NCBI GenBank assembly: GCA_037388505.1
Contig: JARRKC010000007.1
Location: 10,428 to 74,427 of the forward strand
DNA: 64,000 nucleotides
Source of the DNA: JARRKC01 sp037388505
Lineage (GTDB): Bacteria; Acidobacteriota; UBA6911; RPQK01; JAPXNP01
Direction: 5' to 3'
The translations under genes were made by a program, and so were the position numbers. Below, piece by piece: positions 16,945 through 26,289 of this stretch (positions within the stretch are counted from its first letter, which is position 1; the number at the start of each line of letters is the position of its first letter). The notes under the pieces are model-generated. The model was given only the letters and a program-made list of their open reading frames with translations. It was not told where the DNA came from and did not search any database.

Positions 16945-18507
16945 CTAGCCGGGCAGATATTTCCTGGCAAGCGCTCGATACTGCTCGACCTGTCTGTTCT
17001 GCCACGTGCTGTCCCGGCCCAGAGCCTCCGCCATCACGCGGGCGGCTTCCGGGGCTGCTTCCATGCTCGCCTTCGCATCCAGGAAAAGACACCGCGTCCG
17101 TCGGGCCAGTACATCTTCGAGATTCCAGGCCCATTCGTGACGAGCAGCCCAAGCGATCTCCGCTTTCGTGTAGGGAAGCGCCGGATGCAGCAGCCGATCC
17201 GGTCCGGCAGAATCCGCATCATCGAGGCTCTGGCGGTCGGACGAGAACCTGCCGTGAATCCCGCAGGGCGAGATCTCCTCTTTGCCGCTTCCTTCGAGAC
17301 GGAGGTCCGACGTGGCGGAAGGACGTGCCTTGAACCCGCCGATCGCGATGACCCGATCCACGGTGTCTTCCGACATCTTGCGATACGTCGTCCACTTGCC
17401 GCCCATGATGGAAACGACGTTCCCACGCAACACCTCGATAACGTGGCTGCGTGAAAGGGCCGCCGTTCTTCTTCCTCGGGGGTTTCCTCGGCGGACCAGA
17501 GGCCGAAGACCCGCGAACACACTGAGTACGTCTTCGCGTCGAGTCTTCCGACTCAGGTAGCGGTTGAGATGTGACAGGATGAAGTCGATCTCCTGATTCG
17601 ATGCGACGGGCTCCTCATCGTTCTCCTCCACCGGGACCTCGGTCGTCCCAGCCAGGGTCCGGCCACACCACGGTATGGCGAACAGCACGCGCCCGTCATC
17701 CGTCTTCGGGACCAGCAGCGCCGTCCCTCCGCCCAGCCAGTCCGCCGAAAGCACGACGTGAGAGCCCCGACTGAGAACCATGCGGCGGCGAACCTGCCGA
17801 TCGGCCATCCGCCGAATCTCGTCTGCACCCGTGCCGGCAGCATTCACCAGAACGTCGGCTTCGATCGTGAATTCGTCACGGCTCAGTGTGTCGCGAACCT
17901 GTGCCCCGGAGATTCTGCCGCCCGTTTCCATCAGTCTTGTGAGTTCGATGTAATTGACCGGAAGCGCACCCATCTCCCGGGCCTTGCGGACCAGCATGAT
18001 TCCCAGTCGCGCGTCATCGAACTGACCGTCATAGAAAAGGATGCCGCCCTGCAACCGCCGAGAGTCGACTGTCGGTATCCGGCTCTTGACCTCTTCGGCG
18101 GACAGAAGGCGGGTGCGGCCGAGGCTGAGTCGGCCCGCCATGAAGTCGTAGATCTTGAGACCGGCAGCGTAGTACAGCTTCTGCCACGACCCGTACACGG
18201 GAACGATCAACGGCAGTCGACTGCATACGCCGGGAGCATTGTGGAGCAGGCGACCCCGTTCGCAGAGTGCTTCACGGACCAGCAATACGTCTCCCTGTTC
18301 CAGATACCGAACACCGCCGTGGACCAGCTTGGTGCTCCGGCTCGAAGTCGCGTGACAGAAATCTTGGCGTTCCACCAGCACCGTGGAGAGCCCCCGCGAG
18401 GCGGCCTCGACTGCCGTGCCGAGTCCCGTCGCGCCCCCTCCTACGATGAGCACGTCGAATCGCCCGTGTGAACGCAGCTCATTGACCAGGCTCTGTCGCG
18501 TGTCCAT
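16945..18507 (-). CDS. glpD: Aerobic-type glycerol-3-phosphate dehydrogenase
   Basis: A 520-residue flavoprotein that oxidises glycerol-3-phosphate to dihydroxyacetone phosphate and passes electrons to membrane quinones. The FAD-binding motif FDVLIVGGGATGLGTAVEAASRG is at the N-terminus, followed by FCHATSSRSTKLVHGG, which is diagnostic for the family. The GlpD C-terminal helical domain ends the protein. The start is the ATG at 18507 with GAGGAGGAA just upstream; a start at 18576 would add 23 residues with no site. It is the last gene of the glpF-glpK-glpD block, 127 bp after glpK. Confidence 0.93.
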   Translation of the reverse strand: MDTRQSLVNELRSHGRFDVLIVGGGATGLGTAVEAASRGLSTVLVERQDFCHATSSRSTKLVHGGVRYLEQGDVLLVREALCERGRLLHNAPGVCSRLPLIVPVYGSWQKLYYAAGLKIYDFMAGRLSLGRTRLLSAEEVKSRIPTVDSRRLQGGILFYDGQFDDARLGIMLVRKAREMGALPVNYIELTRLMETGGRISGAQVRDTLSRDEFTIEADVLVNAAGTGADEIRRMADRQVRRRMVLSRGSHVVLSADWLGGGTALLVPKTDDGRVLFAIPWCGRTLAGTTEVPVEENDEEPVASNQEIDFILSHLNRYLSRKTRREDVLSVFAGLRPLVRRGNPRGRRTAALSRSHVIEVLRGNVVSIMGGKWTTYRKMSEDTVDRVIAIGGFKARPSATSDLRLEGSGKEEISPCGIHGRFSSDRQSLDDADSAGPDRLLHPALPYTKAEIAWAARHEWAWNLEDVLARRTRCLFLDAKASMEAAPEAARVMAEALGRDSTWQNRQVEQYRALARKYLPG

Positions 18508-18587
18508 TTCCTCCTCGGAGCCGGCGCCGCTCAAAGGTGGAGAAGGCGCGTTCCCGAAGGCCCGCAGAGAACCCACCCCCGAAACCT

Positions 18588-18626
18588 GGAACTTGGAACT
18601 CTGAACTCGGAACTCGGAACTTCACT
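18588..18626. repeat. Short direct-repeat tract (GGAACTC units)
   Basis: The glpD-glpK gap holds CTTGGAACT, CTGAACTC, GGAACTC and GGAACTT in a row. Similar tracts occur near 21011-21031 and 21288-21318. It may be a simple-sequence remnant; no regulatory signal was recognised. Confidence 0.6.
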
Positions 18627-18634
18627 CACCTTAG

Positions 18635-20149
18635 TCATGATCCCAACTCGATCCACCCAAACGTCCTTTCCACCGCCCGCTTCCAATTCCGATACCCCTC
18701 CTGACGGCGGTCCTCCGCCCAGGTTGGATGCCAGCTTCGATCTGCTGACCAGTGGGCTTCGAGATCCCCCGTCCCGTTCCAGAAGCCGGTAGCCAGACCC
18801 GCTGCATAAGACGCCCCCAGGGAGGTGGTCTCGATCACTTTGGGACGCACAACGTTCACACCGAGTATATCCGCCTGGAGCTGCATCAACGTGTCATTGG
18901 CCGTTGCCCCGCCGTCAACCTTGATGGTTTCGAGATCCAGGCCCGAATCGGCCTTCATCGCCTCGAGGACGTCCCGGCTCTGGTAGCAGATCGCCTCCAG
19001 CGTGGCACGCGCCAGATGACCCCGGTTGGAGTGACGCGAGAGTCCGACGACGACGCCGCGTGCGTCGGAGCGCCAGTAAGGAGCGAACAACCCGGAGAAG
19101 GCGGGCACGAAGTAGACTCCGCCGGAATCCTCCACGCTGTTGGCCAGGGCTTCGATTTCCGGAGCCGAACGGATCATGCCGAGCTGATCTCGGAGCCACT
19201 GCACGGCGGAGCCGGTGACAGCCACCGAGCCCTCCAGCGCGTAAACCGGGGCCGCACCCTCGAACTGGTAGCACACCGTCGTCAGGAGACCTGCCTTCGA
19301 GGGAACCGCTTCTCGACCGACATTGAGCAGCATGAAATTGCCGGTCCCGTACGTATTCTTGGCTTGCCCGACCCGTAAACAGACCTGCCCCACAGTCGCG
19401 GCCTGCTGGTCTCCAAGGATCCCCGCGATGACGGTACCCGTCTCTGGCTCTCCCGGCCATCTGAGATGTCCGAAGACGTGTGCCGAGGGAGCGATCTCCG
19501 GCAGAACCTCGGGCGGAACGTCGAAAAGCGAGAGGAGTTCAGGGTCCCATCTCAGTTTTCGCAGATCCATCAGCATGGTTCGACTGGCGTTCGTCACGTC
19601 GGTGACGTGGACTCCGCCGTCGATTCCCCCGGTCAGGTTCCAGAGTACCCAGGTGTCGATCGTTCCGAAGGCAACCTCGCCCCGTCGGGCGGCCGCACGC
19701 AGACCTTCGATGTTGTCGAGAAGCCAGCGCAATTTCCCTCCGGCGAAGTAGGTGGCGGGCGGCAAGCCGGTCCTCGCGCGAACCAGAGCTCCCGCGCCGC
19801 TCTTCTCGAGTTCGTGGATGATGGAGTCGGTGCGAGTGTCCTGCCAGACAATGGCGTTCGACCACGGCTCTCCGGTTCGAGGATTCCAGAGGACGGTCGT
19901 CTCCCGCTGATTGGTCAGACCGATCGCCGCCAGTTCTCGCAGTTGAAGCTGAGCTTCGGAAAGAGCCCCCGCGATACAAATCTGGCAGTTCTCGACGATT
20001 TCGAGTGGATCGTGTTCCACCCAGCCAGCTCGCGGCAGGATCTGCCGATGCTCGAGTTGGTGGCGGGCGACCTCGTCGCCCGCCTGGTCAAAGATCATGA
20101 AACGAGTGCTGGTCGTACCTTGATCGAGTGCTCCAATGAAATCCGCCAT
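18635..20149 (-). CDS. glpK: Glycerol kinase
   Basis: A 504-residue FGGY-family kinase that phosphorylates glycerol to sn-glycerol-3-phosphate using ATP. The N-terminal ALDQGTTSTR phosphate-binding motif, the glycerol-binding NQRETT and WQDTRT segments, the YGTGNFML motif and the ADP-binding KVDGGATANDTLMQ region are all present and at the usual positions. Length fits GlpK. GAGGAGAGGAC precedes the ATG. It is 12 bp downstream of glpF, so the two are cotranscribed. No glpR or operator was identified. Confidence 0.95.
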   Translation of the reverse strand: MADFIGALDQGTTSTRFMIFDQAGDEVARHQLEHRQILPRAGWVEHDPLEIVENCQICIAGALSEAQLQLRELAAIGLTNQRETTVLWNPRTGEPWSNAIVWQDTRTDSIIHELEKSGAGALVRARTGLPPATYFAGGKLRWLLDNIEGLRAAARRGEVAFGTIDTWVLWNLTGGIDGGVHVTDVTNASRTMLMDLRKLRWDPELLSLFDVPPEVLPEIAPSAHVFGHLRWPGEPETGTVIAGILGDQQAATVGQVCLRVGQAKNTYGTGNFMLLNVGREAVPSKAGLLTTVCYQFEGAAPVYALEGSVAVTGSAVQWLRDQLGMIRSAPEIEALANSVEDSGGVYFVPAFSGLFAPYWRSDARGVVVGLSRHSNRGHLARATLEAICYQSRDVLEAMKADSGLDLETIKVDGGATANDTLMQLQADILGVNVVRPKVIETTSLGASYAAGLATGFWNGTGDLEAHWSADRSWHPTWAEDRRQEGYRNWKRAVERTFGWIELGS

Positions 20150-20161
20150 CGTGTCCTCTCC

Positions 20162-20911
20162 TCAGAAGCCTACCCAACGATACAACAGCGAACCCAGGAC
20201 CCCTCCCGCCAGCGGCCCGACGATGGGGATCCAGGCATAGCCCCAGTCCGAACTTCCTTTGCCCGAGATGGGGAAGACGGCGTGAGCGAGGCGAGGCCCA
20301 AAATCCCGTGCCGGATTGATGGCGTACCCCGTCGGCCCTCCCAAGGAAAGGCCGATGGCAAGAACCAGCAGACCGACCAAAAGGGGGTAGATCGCGCCGC
20401 TGTAGACGACGGTCAGATCGAGGTCGCCCGGTTGCTTCAGCATCTGAGCCTGGTCCCCCAGGGCGAGAATTCCGAACATCAGAACGGCCGTTCCGATCAT
20501 CTCGGTCGCCAGATTCGCCAACGGCTTCCGAATGGCTGGGATCGTCGAGAAGATACCCAATTTGACGGCAGAGTCGGGTGTCTCCTGCCAATGTTCGAAG
20601 AAAGCGATCCAGACGACGCCCGCCCCCAGGAAACCCCCGATCATCTGTGCGAGCACATAGCCGGGGACCTCGGACCACGGGAAGGCCCCGATCGTGGCCA
20701 GTGAGACGGTTACGGCGGGATTGATGTGAGCGCCGCTGATTCGCCCGACCGCATAGACCGCCATGGCTACCGCCATGCCCCACCCGATCGCCACGACGAT
20801 CCAGCCGCCGCCAAGGGCCTTCGACTTCCTCAGGCTCACATTGGCGACCACACCGTCTCCGAGAAGCACCAGCAGCATCGTTCCCACGGCTTCCGCTACG
20901 TATTTCTCCAC
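20162..20911 (-). CDS. glpF: Glycerol uptake facilitator (MIP channel)
   Basis: A 249-residue major intrinsic protein with six predicted membrane helices and two re-entrant loops marked by NPA motifs: SGAHINPAVT and GYAINPARDFGPR. The Asp after NPAR is a mark of aquaglyceroporins over strict water channels. It allows glycerol into the cytoplasm, where the next gene traps it as glycerol-3-phosphate. It starts with GTG preceded by GAGGAGGGG and leads the glp block. Confidence 0.93.
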   Translation of the reverse strand: MEKYVAEAVGTMLLVLLGDGVVANVSLRKSKALGGGWIVVAIGWGMAVAMAVYAVGRISGAHINPAVTVSLATIGAFPWSEVPGYVLAQMIGGFLGAGVVWIAFFEHWQETPDSAVKLGIFSTIPAIRKPLANLATEMIGTAVLMFGILALGDQAQMLKQPGDLDLTVVYSGAIYPLLVGLLVLAIGLSLGGPTGYAINPARDFGPRLAHAVFPISGKGSSDWGYAWIPIVGPLAGGVLGSLLYRWVGF

Positions 20912-21030
20912 GTCCCCTCCTCTGATGAGCCCCGAACCGGCTGAGCGCTGGAATACGATAGCCGATGGTCACCCGAACAGGGAAGGGATGAAAGTTGATC
21001 GGGGGATGACAGTTCCAGGTTCCGAGTTCC

Positions 21031-21141
21031 GTGAGTAGGATCAGCATCCTTGCTTGTCCCCGACTGCGGCCGCGACCTGCCGGGTGTTCCATGCCGAACT
21101 CTGAAGCTGAATGGAGAACGGGAGAACAGGAGAACCGGCGC
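21031..21141 (+). repeat. Dispersed repeat family 1, copy C
   Basis: It starts GTGAGTAGGA, continues with CAGCATCCTTGCTTGTC, a CTGCGGCCGCGACCT block, GAACTCTGAAGCTG and ends in GGAGAACGGGAGAACAGGAG units. It directly abuts a copy of repeat family 2. Confidence 0.8.
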
Positions 21142-21144
21142 TCT

Positions 21145-21285
21145 CGGGGTGACACCCCAAGGGCTCCAAAACAAAAGACCTTTGCGTACTCGGCGACTTC
21201 GCGCGAGATCGAGTTGCCGAGGTAGCGCGCTGCCGCCGAGCATCGAAACAAAGTCGGGGCTGAGACGATTTGGGCGACGCGCCCT
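21145..21285 (-). repeat. Dispersed repeat family 2, copy 2
   Basis: On the minus strand this repeats the block at 6930-7048: CGGCAACTCGATCTCGCGCG, then a GTACGCAAAGG segment, a TCTTTTGTTTTGGAGCCCTT segment and a truncated second arm. The hairpin arm is less complete than in copy 1. Confidence 0.7.
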
Positions 21286-21330
21286 CGGAACTTGAAACTC
21301 GAACTCAGACGTCGGAACTGTTTCCACCGA

Positions 21331-22728
21331 CTAGACATGCAGCGATTTCCAGTTTCCTCGGCGGAAGATGATCACGACGACGATGGCGAGGACGGATTCC
21401 GAGATAGCGATCGCCGCGAAGACGCCCTGCGCCCCCATGCCAACGGGAATCGCCAGGAAGTAGGCAAGCGGAATCTGAAACAACCAGTAGCACACCAGAT
21501 TCGCGAGTGTCGGCGTGTAGGTATCGCCGGCGCCATTGAAGGCCTGGCTGATGACCATGCCGTAAGCGTAGAAGACGTACCCGTAACTGATGTACTGCAG
21601 GGAGTCTACGGCGTAGGAAACCACGACATCTTGGGAAGTGAAGAGTCGTCCTAGTGGTTCGGCCAGAGTGACGAAAAACAGGGTCAAACAACCGAGAAAC
21701 AGCATATTCGCGAAGGCGGTCAGCCAGGCGCACCGCTCGGCCCTTTCGGGTTGTCCAGCACCGAGATTCTGGCCCACCAGCGTCGCGGCCGCGTTGCTCA
21801 TGCCCCAGGAGGGAAGAATCGCGAAGACGATGATTCGCAGGGAGATCGTGTATCCGGCCAGTGCGGCGTCTCCGAAGATTGCGATCAGGCGGACCAGTCC
21901 CAGCCAGCTGACGGTTCCCACCAACAGCTGAAGCACGCCGCCGCAGGAAATGCGGATCAACTTCCACAGAAGCCCCGGACGAACGCGGAAACTCGAGGTC
22001 GTCAGAGGAACGCGGCTCCTGTCTGAGAAGAGAATGGTCAACTGGTAGATCAATGCAGCTCCACGCGCGAGGTTGGTCGCAATTGCGGCACCTGTGACGC
22101 CGAGCTCGGGGAAGGGACCGACACCGAAGATCAGGAGGGGATCGAGGAAGATGTTGAGGAGATTCGCCATCCAGAGCACCCGCATTGCGGCTATCGCGTC
22201 TCCGGCGCCTCGGAAGACGGCATTGATGACGAAGAGCAGCATGATCGTCGCATTGCCGGCCAACATGACCCGGTTGTACCCAGCCCCGACCACGACCACT
22301 TCAGGAGAGGCCCCCATCCTCTGAAGAATCGGAGCCGTCCAGAGCAGACCCAGGAGACCGATCGGTATTGATACCATCAGGGCGGCAAGGATCGCCTGTC
22401 CTGTCGCCAGGCCTGCCTCTTCAGGTCGCTTCTCGCCGATGCGGCGGGCCACTAAGGCCGTGGCGCCCATGCCAAGCCCGGTGGCGATGGAGAAGACGAC
22501 CGTCAGAACGGCCTCCGTGAGTCCGACGGCGGCGACCGCAGGGGAACCCAGTTGCGCCACGAAGAAAAGATCCACGACTCCGAAGACGGCCTGCATCGAG
22601 AGCTCGAGGATCATGGGAACGGCCAGGAGCATGATCGCACGTGCCACGCTACCGGTCGTGAAATCCTGCTCGCCTCCAGACAGACTCTGCCTGAGGTCTT
22701 TGAAGAATCGGACAGTCGCTGTAGACAT
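21331..22728 (-). CDS. MATE-family multidrug/toxin exporter
   Basis: A 465-residue integral membrane protein with 12 hydrophobic segments in two homologous halves, as in MATE exporters that use Na+ or H+ gradients to expel cationic drugs or metabolites. The first half starts at VARAIMLLAVPMILELSMQAVFG and the second at LLWKLIRISCGGVLQLLVG, both typical domain openings. The start ATG lacks a clear ribosome binding site. It is divergent from recQ with a 235 bp spacer. Substrate cannot be predicted. Confidence 0.9.
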   Translation of the reverse strand: MSTATVRFFKDLRQSLSGGEQDFTTGSVARAIMLLAVPMILELSMQAVFGVVDLFFVAQLGSPAVAAVGLTEAVLTVVFSIATGLGMGATALVARRIGEKRPEEAGLATGQAILAALMVSIPIGLLGLLWTAPILQRMGASPEVVVVGAGYNRVMLAGNATIMLLFVINAVFRGAGDAIAAMRVLWMANLLNIFLDPLLIFGVGPFPELGVTGAAIATNLARGAALIYQLTILFSDRSRVPLTTSSFRVRPGLLWKLIRISCGGVLQLLVGTVSWLGLVRLIAIFGDAALAGYTISLRIIVFAILPSWGMSNAAATLVGQNLGAGQPERAERCAWLTAFANMLFLGCLTLFFVTLAEPLGRLFTSQDVVVSYAVDSLQYISYGYVFYAYGMVISQAFNGAGDTYTPTLANLVCYWLFQIPLAYFLAIPVGMGAQGVFAAIAISESVLAIVVVIIFRRGNWKSLHV

Positions 22729-22963
22729 ACAAAACCCGTAAGCAGATATGGGTTTGAGTTCGGGAGGCAGAGAGCCCCCGGGAATGTCCTCGAATCGAGG
22801 TCGATGTCAGCTCGTGAGACTAGAGGATTCTCATCGGACCGTCCGAAGGACAGGCTCTCACATCCCAGAGGAAATCGGCAAGAACTTTTGGGTTGCAGCT
22901 TTTCGACACTCGAACGTTATTTAAGGTAAAGATGAAACAGGAAGTGAGTGGGAGAAGTCAGAA

Positions 22964-24832
22964 GTGAGCCTTGAAGGCAGAGTGCTGGAGAAGCTTCGCC
23001 AGTTTTGGGGGTTCGATACCCTCCGTCCGCTGCAGCTGAATGCCATCCAAGCCGGTCTCGACGGGCGTGACTCGCTGGTTGTGTTGCCGACGGGAGGCGG
23101 GAAATCTCTCTGCTACCAGATTCCCCCGCTGCTCAGGGACGGCGTCGACATCATTGTGTCTCCACTGATCTCCCTGATGAAGGACCAAGTCGATGGTCTT
23201 CGGCTGCTGGGCTATCCGGCCGCCGCCATCCACAGCGGGATGCCCTGGAGAGAACAGCAGCGGGTTCGTACGCGTGCGCGAGAAGGAAGCTACCGCCTGC
23301 TCTTCGTTTCTCCCGAGCGCCTCCAGATGGAAAGTTTTCAGCAACTGATCGCCGACCTGCAAACATCAGCGGTAGCGGTGGATGAGGCGCATTGCATCAG
23401 TCACTGGGGTCACGACTTTCGGCCTGACTACCGGCGCTTGAATTCGCTCAAGGAGACCTTCCCGGGAGTCAGCATCCACGCTTATACCGCGACCGCCACC
23501 CCCCGCGTCCGGGAGGACATCGTCCGCCAGCTCAAACTCGACCAACCCGCGATCCTGGTCGGGACGTTCGATCGTCCAAATCTCACTTACCGGATTCGCC
23601 CCAAAGCCCGGCTCAAACAGAGCGTCGAAGCGGTGATTCGGCGCCATCCCGGGGAAGCTGTGATCGTCTATTGCTTGAGCCGGGATGATACGGAGACCCT
23701 CGCCACCTACCTCGACCGCCGTGGTATCTCGGCCGCACACTACCACGCCGGAATGGATTCAGCCGATCGGACTCGGGTCCAGGAGGCGTTTGCACAAGAG
23801 AAGATGAACGTCATCGCGGCGACGGTCGCGTTCGGCATGGGCATTGACCGAAGCAACGTTCGCTGCATCATCCACACTTCTCTGCCAAAGTCGGTCGAGC
23901 AGTACCAGCAAGAGACGGGCCGGGCCGGGCGCGATGGTCTGGAAGCCGAGTGCGTACTTTTCTACTCTTACGCCGATGTGGTCCGATGGGAGCATCTCCT
24001 GTCGCTCAACGCTCACGAGGTCGAACCGGAGGTCCAGGAAGCTCAACATGCGCTGCTCGAAGATATGCAGCGCTTTTGTGGGGCAGTCGACTGTCGCCAT
24101 CGGATGCTTGCCCGCTACTTCGGCCAGACCTATTCCAAAGTGGACTGCGGCGCCTGCGACGTCTGCCTGGGAGAAGTGGATACTTTTCCAGACTCGACCG
24201 AGACGGCCCAAAAGATCCTCTCCGGAGTCTATCGGCTGGGTCAGCGCTACGGTGTGAACTATGTCGGTGAGTTTCTACGTGGAGCGGACGTCGAGCGCAT
24301 CCGTCGTGTGGGACACGATCGCTTGCCGACGTATGGAATCCTTCAGGATCTCTCCGGACCGGTCATCAAAGACCTGATCCATCAACTGCTCGACCAGGAA
24401 TTGCTCGAGCGGACCGCCGGAGACCGGCCTGTGCTGCAGCTGAACGCTGAGTCGGCCGAGGTTCTGAGAGGCCGCCGTTCCGTGTTCTTCCGTCAGCCCA
24501 GAGAAGAGAAGGCCTTGGTAGGGGCCCCCATCAGCGAGGGCTGGGAAGAAGTCGACTACGAGCTCTTCGAGAAGCTTCGGACCTTACGACGGCGGATCGC
24601 CGACGAGCGAGGGGTTCCTGCGTTCCTCGTTTTCAGTGATGCAACCCTGCGAGAGATGGCCAGACGCCATCCCGGCAGTCTCGAGGAGTTGAGTCTCGTA
24701 TCCGGGGTCGGCGAGCGGAAGCTTCGCGATTTCGGGCCGCATTTCTTGCGTGTACTCCAGAAACACCCGAGGATCGAGCGTCAGAGAAGAGGAGAAGCTG
24801 ACGGCGGCAATGAGGGGGACGCAAGAGACTGA
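22964..24832 (+). CDS. recQ: ATP-dependent DNA helicase RecQ
   Basis: A 622-residue superfamily 2 helicase that unwinds DNA 3'-to-5' in recombination and replication-fork repair. Walker A (LPTGGGKSLCYQ) and the DEAH box (VDEAHCISHWGHDFR) are in the first RecA domain, and QETGRAGRDG (motif VI) in the second. The zinc-binding cysteines (CRHRMLARYFG through CGACDVC), a winged-helix RQC region and an HRDC domain near the C-terminus complete the standard RecQ layout. It starts with GTG preceded by GGGAGAAG. Confidence 0.95.
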   Translation: MSLEGRVLEKLRQFWGFDTLRPLQLNAIQAGLDGRDSLVVLPTGGGKSLCYQIPPLLRDGVDIIVSPLISLMKDQVDGLRLLGYPAAAIHSGMPWREQQRVRTRAREGSYRLLFVSPERLQMESFQQLIADLQTSAVAVDEAHCISHWGHDFRPDYRRLNSLKETFPGVSIHAYTATATPRVREDIVRQLKLDQPAILVGTFDRPNLTYRIRPKARLKQSVEAVIRRHPGEAVIVYCLSRDDTETLATYLDRRGISAAHYHAGMDSADRTRVQEAFAQEKMNVIAATVAFGMGIDRSNVRCIIHTSLPKSVEQYQQETGRAGRDGLEAECVLFYSYADVVRWEHLLSLNAHEVEPEVQEAQHALLEDMQRFCGAVDCRHRMLARYFGQTYSKVDCGACDVCLGEVDTFPDSTETAQKILSGVYRLGQRYGVNYVGEFLRGADVERIRRVGHDRLPTYGILQDLSGPVIKDLIHQLLDQELLERTAGDRPVLQLNAESAEVLRGRRSVFFRQPREEKALVGAPISEGWEEVDYELFEKLRTLRRRIADERGVPAFLVFSDATLREMARRHPGSLEELSLVSGVGERKLRDFGPHFLRVLQKHPRIERQRRGEADGGNEGDARD

Positions 24833-24904
24833 ATCGAACTTGAGCCAAGGATCCTTCCGCGACATGGTCTAATTCCGCTGACGCAGGTTATGATTCGCGA
24901 GACT

Positions 24905-25048
24905 CGCGAAATTCGCTGGCAGAACTTCCGAGCGGGCCGCCCGACACCCCGTCCAACTGGCGATTGCTCAAGATCAGCAGAAACCCACCCCCCACTCTCT
25001 TTCGCTGGATTCGTGTGATTCGCTGGCTGTCGACCGGGATTCGCTGGC
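24905..25048. repeat. ATTCGCTGGC short repeats
   Basis: ATTCGCTGGC occurs at 24911-24920, 25018-25027 and 25039-25048, with related TTCGCTGGATTCGTGTGATT between. The tract fills most of the 222 bp gap between recQ and the convergent DUF1080 gene. No terminator hairpin was recognised. Confidence 0.6.
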
Positions 25049-25054
25049 AGACAA

Positions 25055-25732
25055 TCAGTCGAGGGGGGTCAATTCCACCTTGCGGAACTCAACCTCGGTT
25101 CCTTCGGCCTGGAGTGCGATCTTGCCCGACGAGGCGGTCGAGTTGAATCCGGCGTTGACCAGATCATCATTGACCCACACCTTGATCTCGTCCCCACGAC
25201 ACTCGATGACCATGCGGTTCCACTCACCCAGGGGCTTTTCGGATCCATCGGTGAGGTTGAGGATCCGCCGAGCATCCTGCGGACCACCACCGTAGGCCTG
25301 GCCTTCCTCGCGGGGACGACGCTTTGCCATGTCGGGCACTTCGATATTCTCCCCGATACACCAGAAATCTCCGGCGTCGCCCGACTGCATCTGGACCTCG
25401 ATCGATTGGGGGAACATATCGTAGAGGGCTCGCGGTTTGGATGCGTGGACGAGCACGCCGCAGTTCCCGGCCATCCCGGAAAACCGATACTCGACCTCGA
25501 GGCGGTAGTTGGAGAACATTCGGTCCGTAATCAGATGGCCGCGTGGCTCCCCCATGCTGACGAGAAGGCCGTCACGCACGACAAAGCTCGGCGGAACCGA
25601 CGCATCCTTGTCGGCCGCAGGAACGTCCGCGGCCCAACCGGTCAGGTCCTTGCCGTTGAAGAGAGAGATCGTCTGGCCGCCGGCCATCAGGGAACCCAAT
25701 GCCAAAAGAGACACGAAAATTCGAGGCAGCAT
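25055..25732 (-). CDS. Exported DUF1080 (3-keto-disaccharide hydrolase-like) protein
   Basis: A 225-residue protein with a signal peptide and one concanavalin-like DUF1080 domain. The SLFNGKDLTGWA opening, FSNYRLEVEYRFSG, GNCGVLVHAS and GEWNRMVIECRGDEIKVWVNDDLVN motifs are all typical. Members bind or cleave sugars, and some hydrolyse 3-keto-glycosides in the periplasm. Together with the TAT-exported MocA-type oxidoreductase at 3590 it may belong to oxidative disaccharide breakdown, but the two genes are 21 kb apart. Convergent with recQ. Confidence 0.88.
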   Translation of the reverse strand: MLPRIFVSLLALGSLMAGGQTISLFNGKDLTGWAADVPAADKDASVPPSFVVRDGLLVSMGEPRGHLITDRMFSNYRLEVEYRFSGMAGNCGVLVHASKPRALYDMFPQSIEVQMQSGDAGDFWCIGENIEVPDMAKRRPREEGQAYGGGPQDARRILNLTDGSEKPLGEWNRMVIECRGDEIKVWVNDDLVNAGFNSTASSGKIALQAEGTEVEFRKVELTPLD

Positions 25733-25789
25733 GGCCCCATTCTCGACGAGCTCCTCTCACCCCGCAAGAGCCGGGAAACCCGAGAAATC

Positions 25790-25856
25790 GGTGACACGCA
25801 CGGATTGACGTCATAAGTCCCCATGAAAAAAGACTTTTGAGCCACGTCTGGCACCA
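25790..25856 (+). repeat. Dispersed repeat family 3, copy 2
   Basis: GGTGACACGCACGG at the start, CATAAGTCCCCATGAAAA inside and GTCTGGCACCA at the end match copy 1 at 12684 in order and length. Confidence 0.75.
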
Positions 25857-25984
25857 ACTCCAGAATTCCAGTGAGAAGACCCGTCATCTCCGCACGCGTT
25901 CTAGCGGCTGCCGTGATCAGAGCTCCTCACCCTCGAGACATGCTTCGCTCGAGCCTTCCCCTCGTGACTCCGAAACAGGGCATC

Positions 25985-26050
25985 GGTGCCAGACTCACGA
26001 TAAAACCTCGTATTCATGGTGCTTTACGATCCGAATACGTGCGTGTCACC
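25985..26050 (-). repeat. Dispersed repeat family 3, copy 3
   Basis: On the minus strand it reads GGTGACACGCACGTATTCGG, CGTAAAGCACCATGAAT and GAGTCTGGCACC, colinear with the other two copies. With copy 2 it forms a long inverted pair. Confidence 0.75.
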
Positions 26051-26289
26051 AATTGAACGGCCGAGATTTCGTCGCAATCGGCCCGATTTGCGGTGTTCGC
26101 CAGCACCCACCGTTAATCGGCGTTGAAATGGCGGCGGTAGACTGCTTCAAAGCTCGGCTGATCGTTCTCGTGAATCTCTACCAGGACGTGCGGGAGTGGG
26201 GTCTTGTTAACGCTCGGCAAGGATCGCCTGCCCGACCGGAAGATTCTCACTTCCATCGCTTCCTGCAAATCCCGGAGACAAGAAGGGAT

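Larger units (their letters stand above)
20912..21330. other. 419 bp repeat-rich intergenic region upstream of glpF
   Basis: No gene is supported. It holds a dispersed repeat family 1 copy and a dispersed repeat family 2 copy placed end to end, plus GGAACTC-like sequence. A glpF promoter must lie in the first 100 bp upstream of 20911, but no clear -35/-10 pair was recognised. Confidence 0.6.
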
